Shown piece after piece: positions 8,649 to 16,928 of a stretch of 64,000 nucleotides of DNA. This DNA comes from an uncultured Eubacteriales bacterium. GTDB lineage: Bacteria > Bacillota > Clostridia > Christensenellales > UBA1242. The notes beneath the pieces are model-generated. The model worked only from the letters and a program-made list of their open reading frames with translations, was not told the DNA's origin and ran no database searches. The stretch is taken from positions 28,869-92,868 of the forward strand of contig CARUPR010000007.1 in NCBI GenBank assembly GCA_949077035.1, given 5' to 3'. Within the stretch, counting starts at the first letter, position 1. Each line of letters starts with the position of its first letter. The translations under genes and the position numbers were made by a program.

Positions 8649-10111
8649 AAGTTATAACTCTCTTTCCCATGTGGAAGCATCTTTGCAATTTTTATATCAC
8701 ATTTTTTAAGCTTATTAAAAAATCTATAGTAATTTACTTCGCTTTTAGCATACAAAGTTTTTAAAATAAAAACATCTTTTTCTGAATAGTCAAGATTTAG
8801 AAATACCTTTTTTATTACGTCATACAAACTATCATTTATTTCTTCAATGACTTTTTTACTATCTTCAAGCTCTTTTATATAATCATCTTGTCTACTATAT
8901 TTATAGAGAATAGCTCTTGCAAGCGTAATACCATTAAAGAATTGTTCAAAAATTCTTATATCTATATGAGATAATAAACCAACAAGAGCGCTATGAGCTT
9001 CTGATACTTTTTCATCATCAAATTTATAATTATAAGCTATATCCACCTTATCGCTTTCATTTTTAAACAACAATTTCTCTTTTTTATATGAAGGCAAAAT
9101 TCTAATTTTTTCAAGTAAAATCCCCAATCTAAAAAGTTTTTTAATGCTTTTTAAATAATCTATATTGACAAAGAGGTTTTGATAACTTAGCTCTTTATAG
9201 AATAAAATAAAACCTATGTGAAAACTTATATTAAAATGGTTAAGTTTTTCTATCATAATTTCTGCCAAACTTGTTGACACATTTTTTGAATAAAAACTAG
9301 CAAAATCTTTGGCTGCATTTTCAACCCCAAAGAACACGCGAACAAGACCAATTTCACTAAGTTTGCTTAAAATTTCATCTGGCATAATAGGCTGTAAAGC
9401 AAGATAAATATAAAAACAAAAATCTAAACCTCTTTTTTTAACTTTTTCGTAGAATTCTTCTACTCTTTTGTTATCACTTTCATTTTTCCAAAATACACAA
9501 TCATTAAAAATAAAAAATCTTTTTCCACGCTTTATAAGCTCTTCAATTTCGTCAACCAAACTATCTATCGATTTCTCAAAATATGGCAATTTCAAAATGT
9601 TGATATGACAAAAATCGCATCTATATTTGCATCCTAAACTAGCTTCTATATTTATATAACTGCCTTCTTCTTTCATTTCGATTTCTCTGTCGATATCACA
9701 TATTATTGAAGATTTATTGATTTTTTCGCCGATTTTTGGAAAATTTTCGTCAACATCTGCCCAATTTTGTAAATCAAAAAGTTTAAAATTTAATTTTTTC
9801 TCTTCAATTCTTTCTCTGTTAATTTGAGAAAATACACCAGTCAAATACATTTCAATATTTAAGTTTTTATTTAATTCTGACAATAGTCTAATGCCATACT
9901 CATAATCTTTAAAATTACATTTATATATAATTTTGTCATATTTATCAAAACTGGCACATTCTTTTAAATTTTGCCCATAATCAGACAAAGATAAAAGATG
10001 TAAGTCAACCTCATAGCCTTTTTTGTGTAAATATGCTGAAAGTTTGCCCACAGACAATGACCCTGCTGACTGCGAAAATAGAGTTCTAAAAAAATATATT
10101 CCTATTTTCAT
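8645..10111 (-). CDS. Cobalamin-binding-type radical SAM protein
   Basis: 488 aa. Residues 1-115 look like the Rossmann-type B12-binding domain common in class B radical SAM enzymes, though no DxHxxG cobalamin ligand is evident. The radical SAM core starts at 'EASLGCKYRCDFC', with cluster cysteines C161, C165 and C168 (CxxxCxxC). 'FIFNDCVFW' and 'GVENAA' correspond to beta-strand motifs of the barrel. The C-terminal 150 residues are helical. Such enzymes often methylate or rearrange unactivated carbons; the substrate here is unknown. It sits between the SPASM protein (15-bp gap) and a P-loop kinase (4-nt overlap). Confidence 0.82.
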   Translation of the reverse strand: MKIGIYFFRTLFSQSAGSLSVGKLSAYLHKKGYEVDLHLLSLSDYGQNLKECASFDKYDKIIYKCNFKDYEYGIRLLSELNKNLNIEMYLTGVFSQINRERIEEKKLNFKLFDLQNWADVDENFPKIGEKINKSSIICDIDREIEMKEEGSYINIEASLGCKYRCDFCHINILKLPYFEKSIDSLVDEIEELIKRGKRFFIFNDCVFWKNESDNKRVEEFYEKVKKRGLDFCFYIYLALQPIMPDEILSKLSEIGLVRVFFGVENAAKDFASFYSKNVSTSLAEIMIEKLNHFNISFHIGFILFYKELSYQNLFVNIDYLKSIKKLFRLGILLEKIRILPSYKKEKLLFKNESDKVDIAYNYKFDDEKVSEAHSALVGLLSHIDIRIFEQFFNGITLARAILYKYSRQDDYIKELEDSKKVIEEINDSLYDVIKKVFLNLDYSEKDVFILKTLYAKSEVNYYRFFNKLKKCDIKIAKMLPHGKESYNL

Positions 10112-10126
10112 TGATTTCTCCTACTC

Positions 10127-10981
10127 CTATTTTTTATGTGCAAGTTTACAATTGCAACAAAGTTCTGGCGCTTTTTTATCATTGCTAAATAAACTATCTC
10201 TTAAATTTTGATAAATCTTACCATTCCATATTTCTTTTATTGTAGAATCATGTATATTGCCAACTTTAAATTCATTTGACCAATCTTGGCAACAAAAAAT
10301 CACATCCCCATTTGCGAGAATATGTATTCGCTCTGAAGGCCTGAACTGCTCGCAAAAGTTAACTGAATCATTATAAAAATTGTTTGATTTTTTGGCAACA
10401 TTCTTTGCCCTATCCAAAAATCCCCATCTACAAAATTGATAACCGAGTTTTTCTACAAAATCTTGCATTTCATTAAATTCAACCTCTTCTATAGTTCCAT
10501 CATCAATCACTACTATAGACCTTTTGGTTTGAGAGTCTTTAAAAATTTCTGCAATTGTTTTTATATTTTGTAAAACTTTTTCTCTATTTAATGTAGGCAT
10601 AAATCTCTTATAAGTATCTCCATAAAAGCCGAACATACTTATTCTTAGTTCTGTCAATTTAATCTTGGCAAGCTTCTCTATTTTTTCTTGGTCAAGTAAT
10701 GCTGCATTGGTTGAAATTTCTATTTCGCCATCATAACATAATCTCAAGCGTTCAAGTTTATCTATAAAATTTCTATCTGTAAAAGGTTCATTGTTAAGAT
10801 ATGGTATTATTCGTTCAGGTTTCTCTAATTGAATTTCTTGCAAAAACTTTGAAAAAAGTTCATCTTCCATAAAATGCTTATCATAATGCATATCTTTGTA
10901 TGGGCAAATAGTGCAAGAAGAATTACATAAATTGTTAAATTGAATTTCTATTACTTTTGGAAAACTTATTAATTCTTTCAT
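10127..10981 (-). CDS. Radical SAM protein with SPASM-type C terminus
   Basis: 284 aa. The [4Fe-4S] cysteines are C19, C23 and C26 (CNSSCTIC). The C-terminal region has 'CEQF...GDVIFCCQDW....GNIHDSTIKEIWN' and 'CCNCKL', a SPASM/twitch-type auxiliary cluster arrangement. Families with this design include peptide-modifying maturases and enzymes acting on nucleotides or sugars. No precursor peptide is visible nearby. The ATG shares one base with the stop of the upstream kinase (TAATG), so it is translationally coupled. Confidence 0.85.
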   Translation of the reverse strand: MKELISFPKVIEIQFNNLCNSSCTICPYKDMHYDKHFMEDELFSKFLQEIQLEKPERIIPYLNNEPFTDRNFIDKLERLRLCYDGEIEISTNAALLDQEKIEKLAKIKLTELRISMFGFYGDTYKRFMPTLNREKVLQNIKTIAEIFKDSQTKRSIVVIDDGTIEEVEFNEMQDFVEKLGYQFCRWGFLDRAKNVAKKSNNFYNDSVNFCEQFRPSERIHILANGDVIFCCQDWSNEFKVGNIHDSTIKEIWNGKIYQNLRDSLFSNDKKAPELCCNCKLAHKK

Positions 10982-11604
10982 TACAAATCCCTTTCATCAT
11001 AATCTTCATACATATATTCTTTTTCTCTATCAATTACCATTTTTGCCCAATTAAAAACCTGTTCTGAATTCAAATTGTCTGTATTAATAAAATGAGTATT
11101 AAGACCTCTAGCGGCAGCGTATTTTCTCGCACCTTCACTTGATAGAGATAAAACTTCTTGATTATTTAAATCTGCTATATCACCACGTTTTGCCAGTCTT
11201 TCCATTCTTTTATCTTTACTAGCGTCTAACAATATACTTACATCAAAGCCAGCACCCATTTCAAGATATTTATCAAATACATTTTCACTAGTTGAATCAC
11301 CATTAAAGATATAGCAGGATAAAATCCCCCTATCTATTATATAATCATTTCCGTCAGTCAAAATTTCTTTTAAATATACTAAAAATTTACAAACAAAATC
11401 CGCTTTTTCAGCATTTGAATGATGAGAGGTAAATATTTCTTTCATTTTTTCATTTGCCATTCTTTTCCAATCGCAGTCAGAAAATTTTCTTTCATAATAT
11501 GTATATATAGGTTTATCAATAACTTTACAATTGTAGTGCTCAGCAAGTCTTTTAACTAATGTGCTTTTTCCTACTCCATCAGCACCATCTACAGTTATTA
11601 TCAT
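10981..11604 (-). CDS. Thymidylate-kinase-like P-loop kinase
   Basis: 207 aa. Walker A GADGVGKST is at residues 7-15, 'YIIDRGILSCY' is the DR(x) motif of the TMPK/dNK fold near residue 100, and 'DKRMERLAKRG' is a LID-like basic segment near 140. Length fits thymidylate kinase, but the classic TMPK 'DRY' and LID sequences are altered, and it lies in a radical-SAM/glycosyltransferase operon. A dedicated kinase for an unusual nucleoside-like substrate is therefore possible. It is the first gene of the operon. The C terminus is EDYDERDL, a motif shared with unrelated proteins here. Confidence 0.72.
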   Translation of the reverse strand: MIITVDGADGVGKSTLVKRLAEHYNCKVIDKPIYTYYERKFSDCDWKRMANEKMKEIFTSHHSNAEKADFVCKFLVYLKEILTDGNDYIIDRGILSCYIFNGDSTSENVFDKYLEMGAGFDVSILLDASKDKRMERLAKRGDIADLNNQEVLSLSSEGARKYAAARGLNTHFINTDNLNSEQVFNWAKMVIDREKEYMYEDYDERDL

Positions 11605-11625
11605 ATTTACCTCGCTTTTTTTACA

Positions 11626-11654
11626 ATAATATCATACTATAGCCAACAAGTCAA
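11626..11654 (-). promoter_or_regulatory. Promoter of the kinase/radical-SAM/GT operon
   Basis: TTGACT (11654-11649), 17-bp spacer, TATTAT (11631-11626). A second GTATTGACTT copy lies about 20 bp further upstream. Confidence 0.7.
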
Positions 11655-11694
11655 TACCAAAATCATTAAGTCAATACTAAAGCAGGAAAAACAA

Positions 11695-12324
11695 TTAATC
11701 TTCTCTATCAATTTCTTCTATTAATTTATAAATTTCTTTTGCTAATTTTTTGTGAGACTGGGATGTTAAATGGACACCATCGCTACCATGTTCTAAACAT
11801 TCATTACTCACAAAATAACAATTCTCAAGTTCTGCCAACCTTTTGTAATATAGGTTAAATTCCTTAGATTTTTCGGTTGCGCCATCAAAACCTTCAAATT
11901 TTGTTTCGTCAATTATACATGGTGCCACTATAATAATTTTTGGACATACAATTAAATAATTCGCCATTTTTTCTCTAAGAAAATCAATATAATGTATTTT
12001 TAAATTTTGAGCCAAATCTTTACAAGTCTTATTAAACTTAAATTTCAAATCATTTGTGCCAAGCATTAAAATAATATAATCAATAGGGTCATGAGAAAAT
12101 ACACATTGAGCAAAAAATTTAGCTCCATTTCGATTTCCTTTTGGCTCTTTAATATCATCACAAGCTACTGTTCTTGCTCTAAGGCCTTCTTCTGCAACAT
12201 CCCAGCCTTCACCAAGCAACTTATTAAGCACTTTAGGGAATCTGATATTTTCATCAAATCTATCATTTATAGTCGATGGAACAGCACCCCAAGTATTTGA
12301 ATCGCCATAGCATAAAATTCTCAT
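11695..12324 (-). CDS. SGNH/GDSL-family esterase (arylesterase-like)
   Basis: 209 aa. Block I is GDSNTWG with the nucleophile S9. The Gly block is near 'EGLRARTV', block III is 'LGTND' near residue 95, and block V 'DGVHLT' (catalytic Asp-His) is near 185. There is no signal peptide, so it is cytoplasmic. The ATG at 12324 has AGAGGTG 6 nt upstream; the GTG nine bases earlier overlaps that site and was rejected. It lies 90 bp upstream of the radical-SAM operon but that operon has its own promoter, so co-function is only suggestive. Confidence 0.85.
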   Translation of the reverse strand: MRILCYGDSNTWGAVPSTINDRFDENIRFPKVLNKLLGEGWDVAEEGLRARTVACDDIKEPKGNRNGAKFFAQCVFSHDPIDYIILMLGTNDLKFKFNKTCKDLAQNLKIHYIDFLREKMANYLIVCPKIIIVAPCIIDETKFEGFDGATEKSKEFNLYYKRLAELENCYFVSNECLEHGSDGVHLTSQSHKKLAKEIYKLIEEIDRED

Positions 12325-12342
12325 AATCAACACCTCTCATAT

Positions 12343-12371
12343 ATTTTATCATAAATTCCAAATAATTCCAA
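12343..12371 (-). promoter_or_regulatory. Promoter of the SGNH hydrolase gene
   Basis: TTGGAA (12371-12366), 17-bp spacer, TAAAAT (12348-12343). Confidence 0.6.
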
Positions 12372-12373
12372 CT

Positions 12374-12411
12374 AAAAAATACGAACCCTTACAAATCGCT
12401 TGTGTTCGTAT
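12374..12411 (-). terminator. Second terminator after the DGR-system operon
   Basis: Hairpin TACGAAC (12380-12386) / GTTCGTA (12404-12410), followed on the minus strand by a T6 run. It lies just before the SGNH promoter. Confidence 0.65.
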
Positions 12412-12423
12412 AATTTTATCTTT

Positions 12424-12479
12424 CAAAAATGCAATCTAAATTGATGCTTAAGCCTTTTTTAGCATCAATTATATTGCAA
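12424..12479 (-). terminator. First terminator after the DGR-system operon
   Basis: Long hairpin: inner stem ATTGATGCT/AGCATCAAT, outer TGCAAT/ATTGCA. A T run follows on the minus strand, 40 bp past the stop of the VWA-like gene. Confidence 0.7.
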
Positions 12480-12517
12480 CACTTAATTTATTATTGTTTT
12501 TAATGCAAAAAACATTA

Positions 12518-14152
12518 TTACATTGACAGCTCAGGCTCGTCATCCTCAAGCATTGCACCGACCATATTTTCCAAATCCTTTGGATAAATATCAATAACCT
12601 TTCCACAGCAAGGATTAAAATTTCTATTGCTGTAAACAAGCCAAATAACATTTGTGCCTTTAAGGTCTTCTTTCGGCATAGTCCCAGGAGCAGGATGACC
12701 ATCTGTAAATACAATTTTGTTTACCTCTCGTTTTTTGCTGAAAGAACGAACTGCCAAATCCCAATCTTCAGTCCAAGCAGATTCTCCACGGGCATCACTT
12801 GGAATTTTGAAATTATCAATATCCCTATCAGACTTAATCTCCACCATTCCCCAAAACTTTTCATTAAAACATCCAACTCGAAGTTTTGACTCTTTAAGCA
12901 AAGGTTTCAGCTGTCTCAAAAAGGCCTTTACCATATCAAGCGACACAGAGCCAGACACGTCAATCATAACTTCTGTTTCAGCTTCATCTTCAATATCATT
13001 TTCTTCCAAGCGATAGGCATAATTATTTTCTGCCATAGAACGCCTTTGCGACCAAATTGTTTCAGTTTTCTCTACCTCTCGCCTTAAAAGAAGTTTCCAA
13101 TCAATTATAGACTTGGCTTCACCAACTTCACCCAGTTCAATATTGCCATTTTCAGGCTTTTGAAAGGCTTTTTCTCTCATTTTTTCAAATCTCTGCCTTG
13201 CAATTTCTCGTCTTAACTCGCGATTTTCTGAAAACTCTGAATTCTCATTAAATCGAAAACTCTCTTCAAGCTTGACATCTTCAAACTCTGGCAAATCTGA
13301 ATTGGATTGATATTTTGTATCTTTAGATTTCTCACTTGCTTGTTGACTTTCGTCAGAATTTTGTTTTTGACCTTCCCCGCTTTTTTGGCCTTTTCCACTT
13401 TGCATGCTTTCTTCAAAGGCCTTTTCCCAAAGACTATGGTCATCAGCAAATTGGTTTCCGCCACCAGAATTTTGACCACTTTGAGAATTCTCGTCCTGAC
13501 CAGATTGCTGACCTTGGCTATGCTGGCCTTGCCCATTTTCTTTTCCTTGCTCTTCATCAATCTGCTGACCTTGATTTTGACCGCCATTTTCATTCTGATT
13601 TTGACCGTCTTGACCATTTTGCTCTTGACTTTGCTGAGTGTTTTGACCATTCTGATTTTGACCGCCTTGACCATTCTGCCCTTGGTTTGACTGTCCATCT
13701 TGACCTTTGCCAGACTGCTTTTGTTTCTCGCTTTCTTTTAAAAGTATTTCATAAAATTCTTCAGAACTATACTTTAAGGCTTCAGGCATATTCACATAAC
13801 CTTCCTTAATTTTAAATCCATCTCGCTCTAAATTCGCATTTATTATGGCGTCAGTTGCCCTATTCCAAATATCAAGGTCACGCATCTTTCCATCTTTTCC
13901 ATTAATTCTAAACATATGCTCAAACTTTATGTGCATAAGCTCATGTGCTGTGATGAAAAGTCTGTCGTCATCACTTAAACTCGCAAGATAGTCAGGGTCA
14001 AAGTAAACATTTTTCCCATCAGTCGCCGCAGTATGATATTTTAAATTGGTTTTATATTCCAATCTTGCCTCTGCTATCTCGGTGGCAAAACGTGGATATC
14101 TGGCAATCATCAGTTTTTTTACATCTGAAAGAAGTTTTCTATCATATTCCAT
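12518..14152 (-). CDS. HExxH metallopeptidase-like / VWA-like protein partnered with the diversified AAA+ ATPase
   Basis: 544 aa. The N-terminal domain carries the zinc motif HELMH (H70, E71, H74) and 'NRATDAIINANLE' downstream, as in the 'putative metallopeptidase' domain of DUF2201-type proteins. Residues about 145-235 are a Gln/Gly/Asn repeat-rich linker, then a charged linker. The C-terminal VWA-like domain has a MIDAS 'DVSGS' near residue 390 and 'FTDGHPAP'. ATG 14152 has AGAGGTG 5 nt upstream; the GTG at 14158 is inside that site. It is third in the target operon. MoxR ATPases typically work with VWA partners, so it is the likely effector or chelatase-like partner. This is inference. 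Confidence 0.85.
   Translation of the reverse strand: MEYDRKLLSDVKKLMIARYPRFATEIAEARLEYKTNLKYHTAATDGKNVYFDPDYLASLSDDDRLFITAHELMHIKFEHMFRINGKDGKMRDLDIWNRATDAIINANLERDGFKIKEGYVNMPEALKYSSEEFYEILLKESEKQKQSGKGQDGQSNQGQNGQGGQNQNGQNTQQSQEQNGQDGQNQNENGGQNQGQQIDEEQGKENGQGQHSQGQQSGQDENSQSGQNSGGGNQFADDHSLWEKAFEESMQSGKGQKSGEGQKQNSDESQQASEKSKDTKYQSNSDLPEFEDVKLEESFRFNENSEFSENRELRREIARQRFEKMREKAFQKPENGNIELGEVGEAKSIIDWKLLLRREVEKTETIWSQRRSMAENNYAYRLEENDIEDEAETEVMIDVSGSVSLDMVKAFLRQLKPLLKESKLRVGCFNEKFWGMVEIKSDRDIDNFKIPSDARGESAWTEDWDLAVRSFSKKREVNKIVFTDGHPAPGTMPKEDLKGTNVIWLVYSNRNFNPCCGKVIDIYPKDLENMVGAMLEDDEPELSM
13490..13720 (-). repeat. Low-complexity Gln/Asn/Gly-coding repeat inside the VWA-like gene
   Basis: Degenerate repeats of 'GQ(N/D)GQ' codons, read on the plus strand as recurring TTGACC/TGACCGCC units. 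They encode the flexible linker between the peptidase-like and VWA-like domains. Long opposite-strand open frames here are composition artefacts. Confidence 0.75.
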
Positions 14153-14160
14153 AGTCACCT

Positions 14161-14544
14161 CTAAAATGCCACTACTGCAAAATGATAAAGCTGTGGCGAT
14201 ACATTTTTTAAAGCCAAGTTATCTTTCACTGTGAAAACAATTATGCAATTTTCTGGCAGAAAATAACCATTAAATTCTCTATCTTTCACAAGAGCGACAT
14301 ATCTATCTTGCCTCTCAGTGGAAATCTCGTCAATGCCTGTGATGACAAAATAACAAAGCTCATTTGTTTTACTTTTCGCTTCCACTTTATCTGCAAAGGG
14401 TGGTTTAACCCCTGCAAAAAGGAAGCTATCACTTACACCCGCTTTCATAGAAATAACAGAAGGAAGTTTTTTATATTCATCAGTTCTTACAATCACACAG
14501 GTTGCTTTTGAATTACGCTGCAAGTCAATTAAGGCTTTATTCAT
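14161..14544 (-). CDS. Small AAA-like protein lacking Walker A
   Basis: 127 aa from the ATG at 14544, which overlaps the ATPase stop (TGATG) behind AAGGAGG. I do not recognise the family. Residues about 68-113 ('CYFVITGIDEIS', then 'QDRYVALVKDREFNGYFLPENCIIVFTV') resemble the Walker B-to-sensor 1 stretch of MoxR-type AAA+ domains. No GxxGxGK(S/T) is present, so it cannot bind ATP canonically. It may be a degenerate or regulatory ATPase subunit of the system. It is translationally coupled to the ATPase and 8 bp before the VWA-like gene. Confidence 0.65.
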   Translation of the reverse strand: MNKALIDLQRNSKATCVIVRTDEYKKLPSVISMKAGVSDSFLFAGVKPPFADKVEAKSKTNELCYFVITGIDEISTERQDRYVALVKDREFNGYFLPENCIIVFTVKDNLALKNVSPQLYHFAVVAF

Positions 14545-16859
14545 CAAACCAAACCTCCTTCAATTTCATTGTCAATTGTTGAAATTTCGCTAAGCTCTGA
14601 AATCTTTTCCATTCGCTTTTCATCATTGCCAACCCAATATAAATCATAGACAGATAGATACTCTGGGTCACAATGATTTCTAATAAATTCTCTGCAAGCA
14701 CCAACCTGACTTTCTGTCGCATTTAAAAGAGTCGCTATTGTTGCAAACTTTTCATTTATATCCCTTGGAAAATCTGCCTGAGTATATCTTTTTTCAACAA
14801 CTTCCTCAACCGTCAATGTTGGATGATTGTAAAAATCAAAAAATTCTTCTGCCCATTCTTCACGAAGTTTAGAGTTTATAGAAACCCTAAGCAAACTTTC
14901 AACATCCTTTCCAACAAACTTTCCATTCTTTAAATCTTCTTCAAACGCATAAAGAGAATTTGAAATTGATACCCATCCACGAGGGTCATTGGTTCTGCCA
15001 CGACAACCATTTTTATCTAAATGGTTTTCACCAACCTCAGGCTCTTCATAGAAATATCCCATTTCCTCAATTTTTTCACTACGTTTGCGCAGTTGATATT
15101 TGCTGAAAATATATCCAATAACTGATGGATGAATCTTTGAAGGAATTGCATATTCATAAATCCATTCACCAACTTTAGGCTCCATATCCAAAATATGGTC
15201 AAATCTCTTCTCTAATGGCTCTGCCAAATCTTCAGAAACACTTGAATATTTCTTTTGGTTTCCTGTTGCGACAACGACTGTGTTTGCAGGAAGCTTTAAA
15301 CCTTTGCCAGTTTCAACAAGCTTATTCAAAACAAGTGTATAAACCAAAGATTGCACTGCTGGCTTAACATTTAAAAGCTCATCCAAAAGAATTACCGTTT
15401 TGCCAGAAGCTGACTTAGAGCGTTCATAAACGTCATCAGCAATCTTGTATAAATTTTGTATATTTTCTTCAACCAGCTTTCTTTCATCCTCGGTTGCACA
15501 AGAAAGAATGGCTTGTTTTGCAAAATCTGGTGGTATTGATTGACCTGTTTGCAAGTTCATAGAGCCAACCACCTTTTCAGGAAACATATTGTTTGTAAGT
15601 TTTATATATATCAGGTCTGGATAAGACTTTTTAAGCCTTTCAGTCTTACCAATACCAGAAGGACCGCGCAAAAGAACTGACTGACCCGCGTCAATCCAAC
15701 TTTTTATCATTTCAGTATCTGTCATCTTTCTTCGAGAAGCAACAGGTGTTGTATCTGGGTTTAATTTTTCAAGCCTTGACCTGCGTGGCTGTTTCTCTTC
15801 TTTTTGTTCAATTTCTTTTCCTTCTTCTTTGGTCAAAGTGGAAGAACTTGATGCCGAAAAATTAAATGCTTCCTCCAAAAATCCTTTGCCCTTAAAATTA
15901 AAGCTTTTATCGGTTTTATATTTCTTGTTTCCATTGCCATTATTTAACTCTTCATGCAAATCATAACCATTGAAAAAAGCACGAAGCATACTATTTTGCC
16001 ACATTGTCTGTTCTGTTTTACCATTTTCTGGATAGAAAGGAATACCAGACATGATTGCTTCTTCACTTTTTATATAGATTGTTTTAGCAGTCCCATTTCC
16101 TTTTGGATTGATTGAGGTTGGAAGGTCCTCCCAATTCTTTATCTTCCATTTAATTGGCTGCACCTCTGCCCATAATATAGTGCCATTTTTAGGTGCCTTT
16201 GTTTTATCTTTATACTCAGAGTCATCATCAAATTTTTTTGTAACAACTCTGACATACCTTTTTCCACCATATTCATATTCTTGGTTTTGCGTGAAAGTTC
16301 CATCATCATTTCTATATCCAGTATAAGTTTTACCGGTTGAAACAAGACTATGTCTTTTATATAGTTTTTCAAGTTCGTCACTATTTTTTGCTTTATCTTG
16401 TGGATAAGCACCAATTTCAATTGTGTGATATAAAATATTGCCTTTTTTATCCCTAATCTCCGCCAGCGCAAAATCACCAGACGCACTGCGTGCGGAGATT
16501 ATAGATTCAAGATTGATGTTTAAAGCTGGACACAACCCAGAGCTCTCTTTGTTCGCATAGTCATTGCTGAGCGACCCGTCATCGTAAAGTTCGTAGAAAA
16601 TAGAGTAGGCCGAGCGCAGAAAATGCCAGGTAGAACGTCTATCCTGAAATCCTCTTTTATCCGCTGAAAGCATCGCCCCATTCATAACTGCATAATCAGA
16701 AGCATAAACAAAACGTTTATCAGAACTGATATCTTTCACTTCATCTTTGCTTTCAAAAAACACATAGTCATATGTATCAAAATCAGCATTTCCTGTTTTT
16801 TGATTTTCATCTGTGTTTCCAATAAAGGTTCTTTCAATAAAATCTTTCAATTTTGCCAT
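14544..16859 (-). CDS. DGR target: lectin-like variable domain fused to MoxR-type AAA+ ATPase
   Basis: 771 aa. Residues 1-130 contain the variable repeat (codons 79-113: 'HFLRS..' to 'GLCPAL') in a C-type-lectin/FGE-like context. Such domains typically carry W.LRS and G(V/L)xPAL around hypervariable positions. Residues 145-335 resemble a DUF6273-like domain ('EIGAYPQ', 'WQNSMLRAFFNGYD'). After a charged linker comes an AAA+ domain: Walker A GPSGIGKT (399-406), Walker B 'VILLDE' (489-494), sensor N534 in 'ATGNQ'. Most DGR targets have the VR at the C terminus; here it is N-terminal and coupled to an ATPase. Recognition of variable ligands that triggers ATP-driven remodelling is inferred. Shine-Dalgarno TAGGAG precedes the ATG. 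Confidence 0.9.
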   Translation of the reverse strand: MAKLKDFIERTFIGNTDENQKTGNADFDTYDYVFFESKDEVKDISSDKRFVYASDYAVMNGAMLSADKRGFQDRRSTWHFLRSAYSIFYELYDDGSLSNDYANKESSGLCPALNINLESIISARSASGDFALAEIRDKKGNILYHTIEIGAYPQDKAKNSDELEKLYKRHSLVSTGKTYTGYRNDDGTFTQNQEYEYGGKRYVRVVTKKFDDDSEYKDKTKAPKNGTILWAEVQPIKWKIKNWEDLPTSINPKGNGTAKTIYIKSEEAIMSGIPFYPENGKTEQTMWQNSMLRAFFNGYDLHEELNNGNGNKKYKTDKSFNFKGKGFLEEAFNFSASSSSTLTKEEGKEIEQKEEKQPRRSRLEKLNPDTTPVASRRKMTDTEMIKSWIDAGQSVLLRGPSGIGKTERLKKSYPDLIYIKLTNNMFPEKVVGSMNLQTGQSIPPDFAKQAILSCATEDERKLVEENIQNLYKIADDVYERSKSASGKTVILLDELLNVKPAVQSLVYTLVLNKLVETGKGLKLPANTVVVATGNQKKYSSVSEDLAEPLEKRFDHILDMEPKVGEWIYEYAIPSKIHPSVIGYIFSKYQLRKRSEKIEEMGYFYEEPEVGENHLDKNGCRGRTNDPRGWVSISNSLYAFEEDLKNGKFVGKDVESLLRVSINSKLREEWAEEFFDFYNHPTLTVEEVVEKRYTQADFPRDINEKFATIATLLNATESQVGACREFIRNHCDPEYLSVYDLYWVGNDEKRMEKISELSEISTIDNEIEGGLV
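16522..16623 (-). repeat. DGR variable repeat (VR)
   Basis: About 102 bp in the target gene, matching the TR at 18163-18270. The 3' (sense) 20 bp, plus-strand 16526-16545, are identical to TR 18167-18186 and form the likely initiation-of-homing segment. I count 16 substitutions relative to TR. With a 6-bp gap placed as described in the findings, every one falls on an adenine of the sense-strand TR. Blocks without A in the TR are unchanged. Confidence 0.93.
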
Positions 16860-16880
16860 AATCTGCTCCTATTTTAGATT

Positions 16881-16909
16881 ATTGTAACATAAAATGCGCT
16901 CAAAAGCAA
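16881..16909 (-). promoter_or_regulatory. Promoter of the DGR target operon
   Basis: TTGCTT (16909-16904), 17-bp spacer, TACAAT (16886-16881), giving a leader of about 20 nt. It lies in the 69-bp gap after the RT, so the target operon may be transcribed independently of avd-TR-rt. Confidence 0.6.
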
Positions 16910-16928
16910 TAACAAAAAGGATATTAAG

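Noticed and set aside
12325..12333. GTG start of the SGNH hydrolase at 12333
   Set aside because: It overlaps the AGAGGTG ribosome site of the ATG at 12324; the same logic moved the starts at 1333, 14158, 35087 and 58545.
13307..13809. Leu/Thr-rich and His/Phe-rich open frames on the plus strand
   Set aside because: They mirror the Gln/Asn/Gly repeat linker of the minus-strand VWA-like gene and have no ribosome sites.
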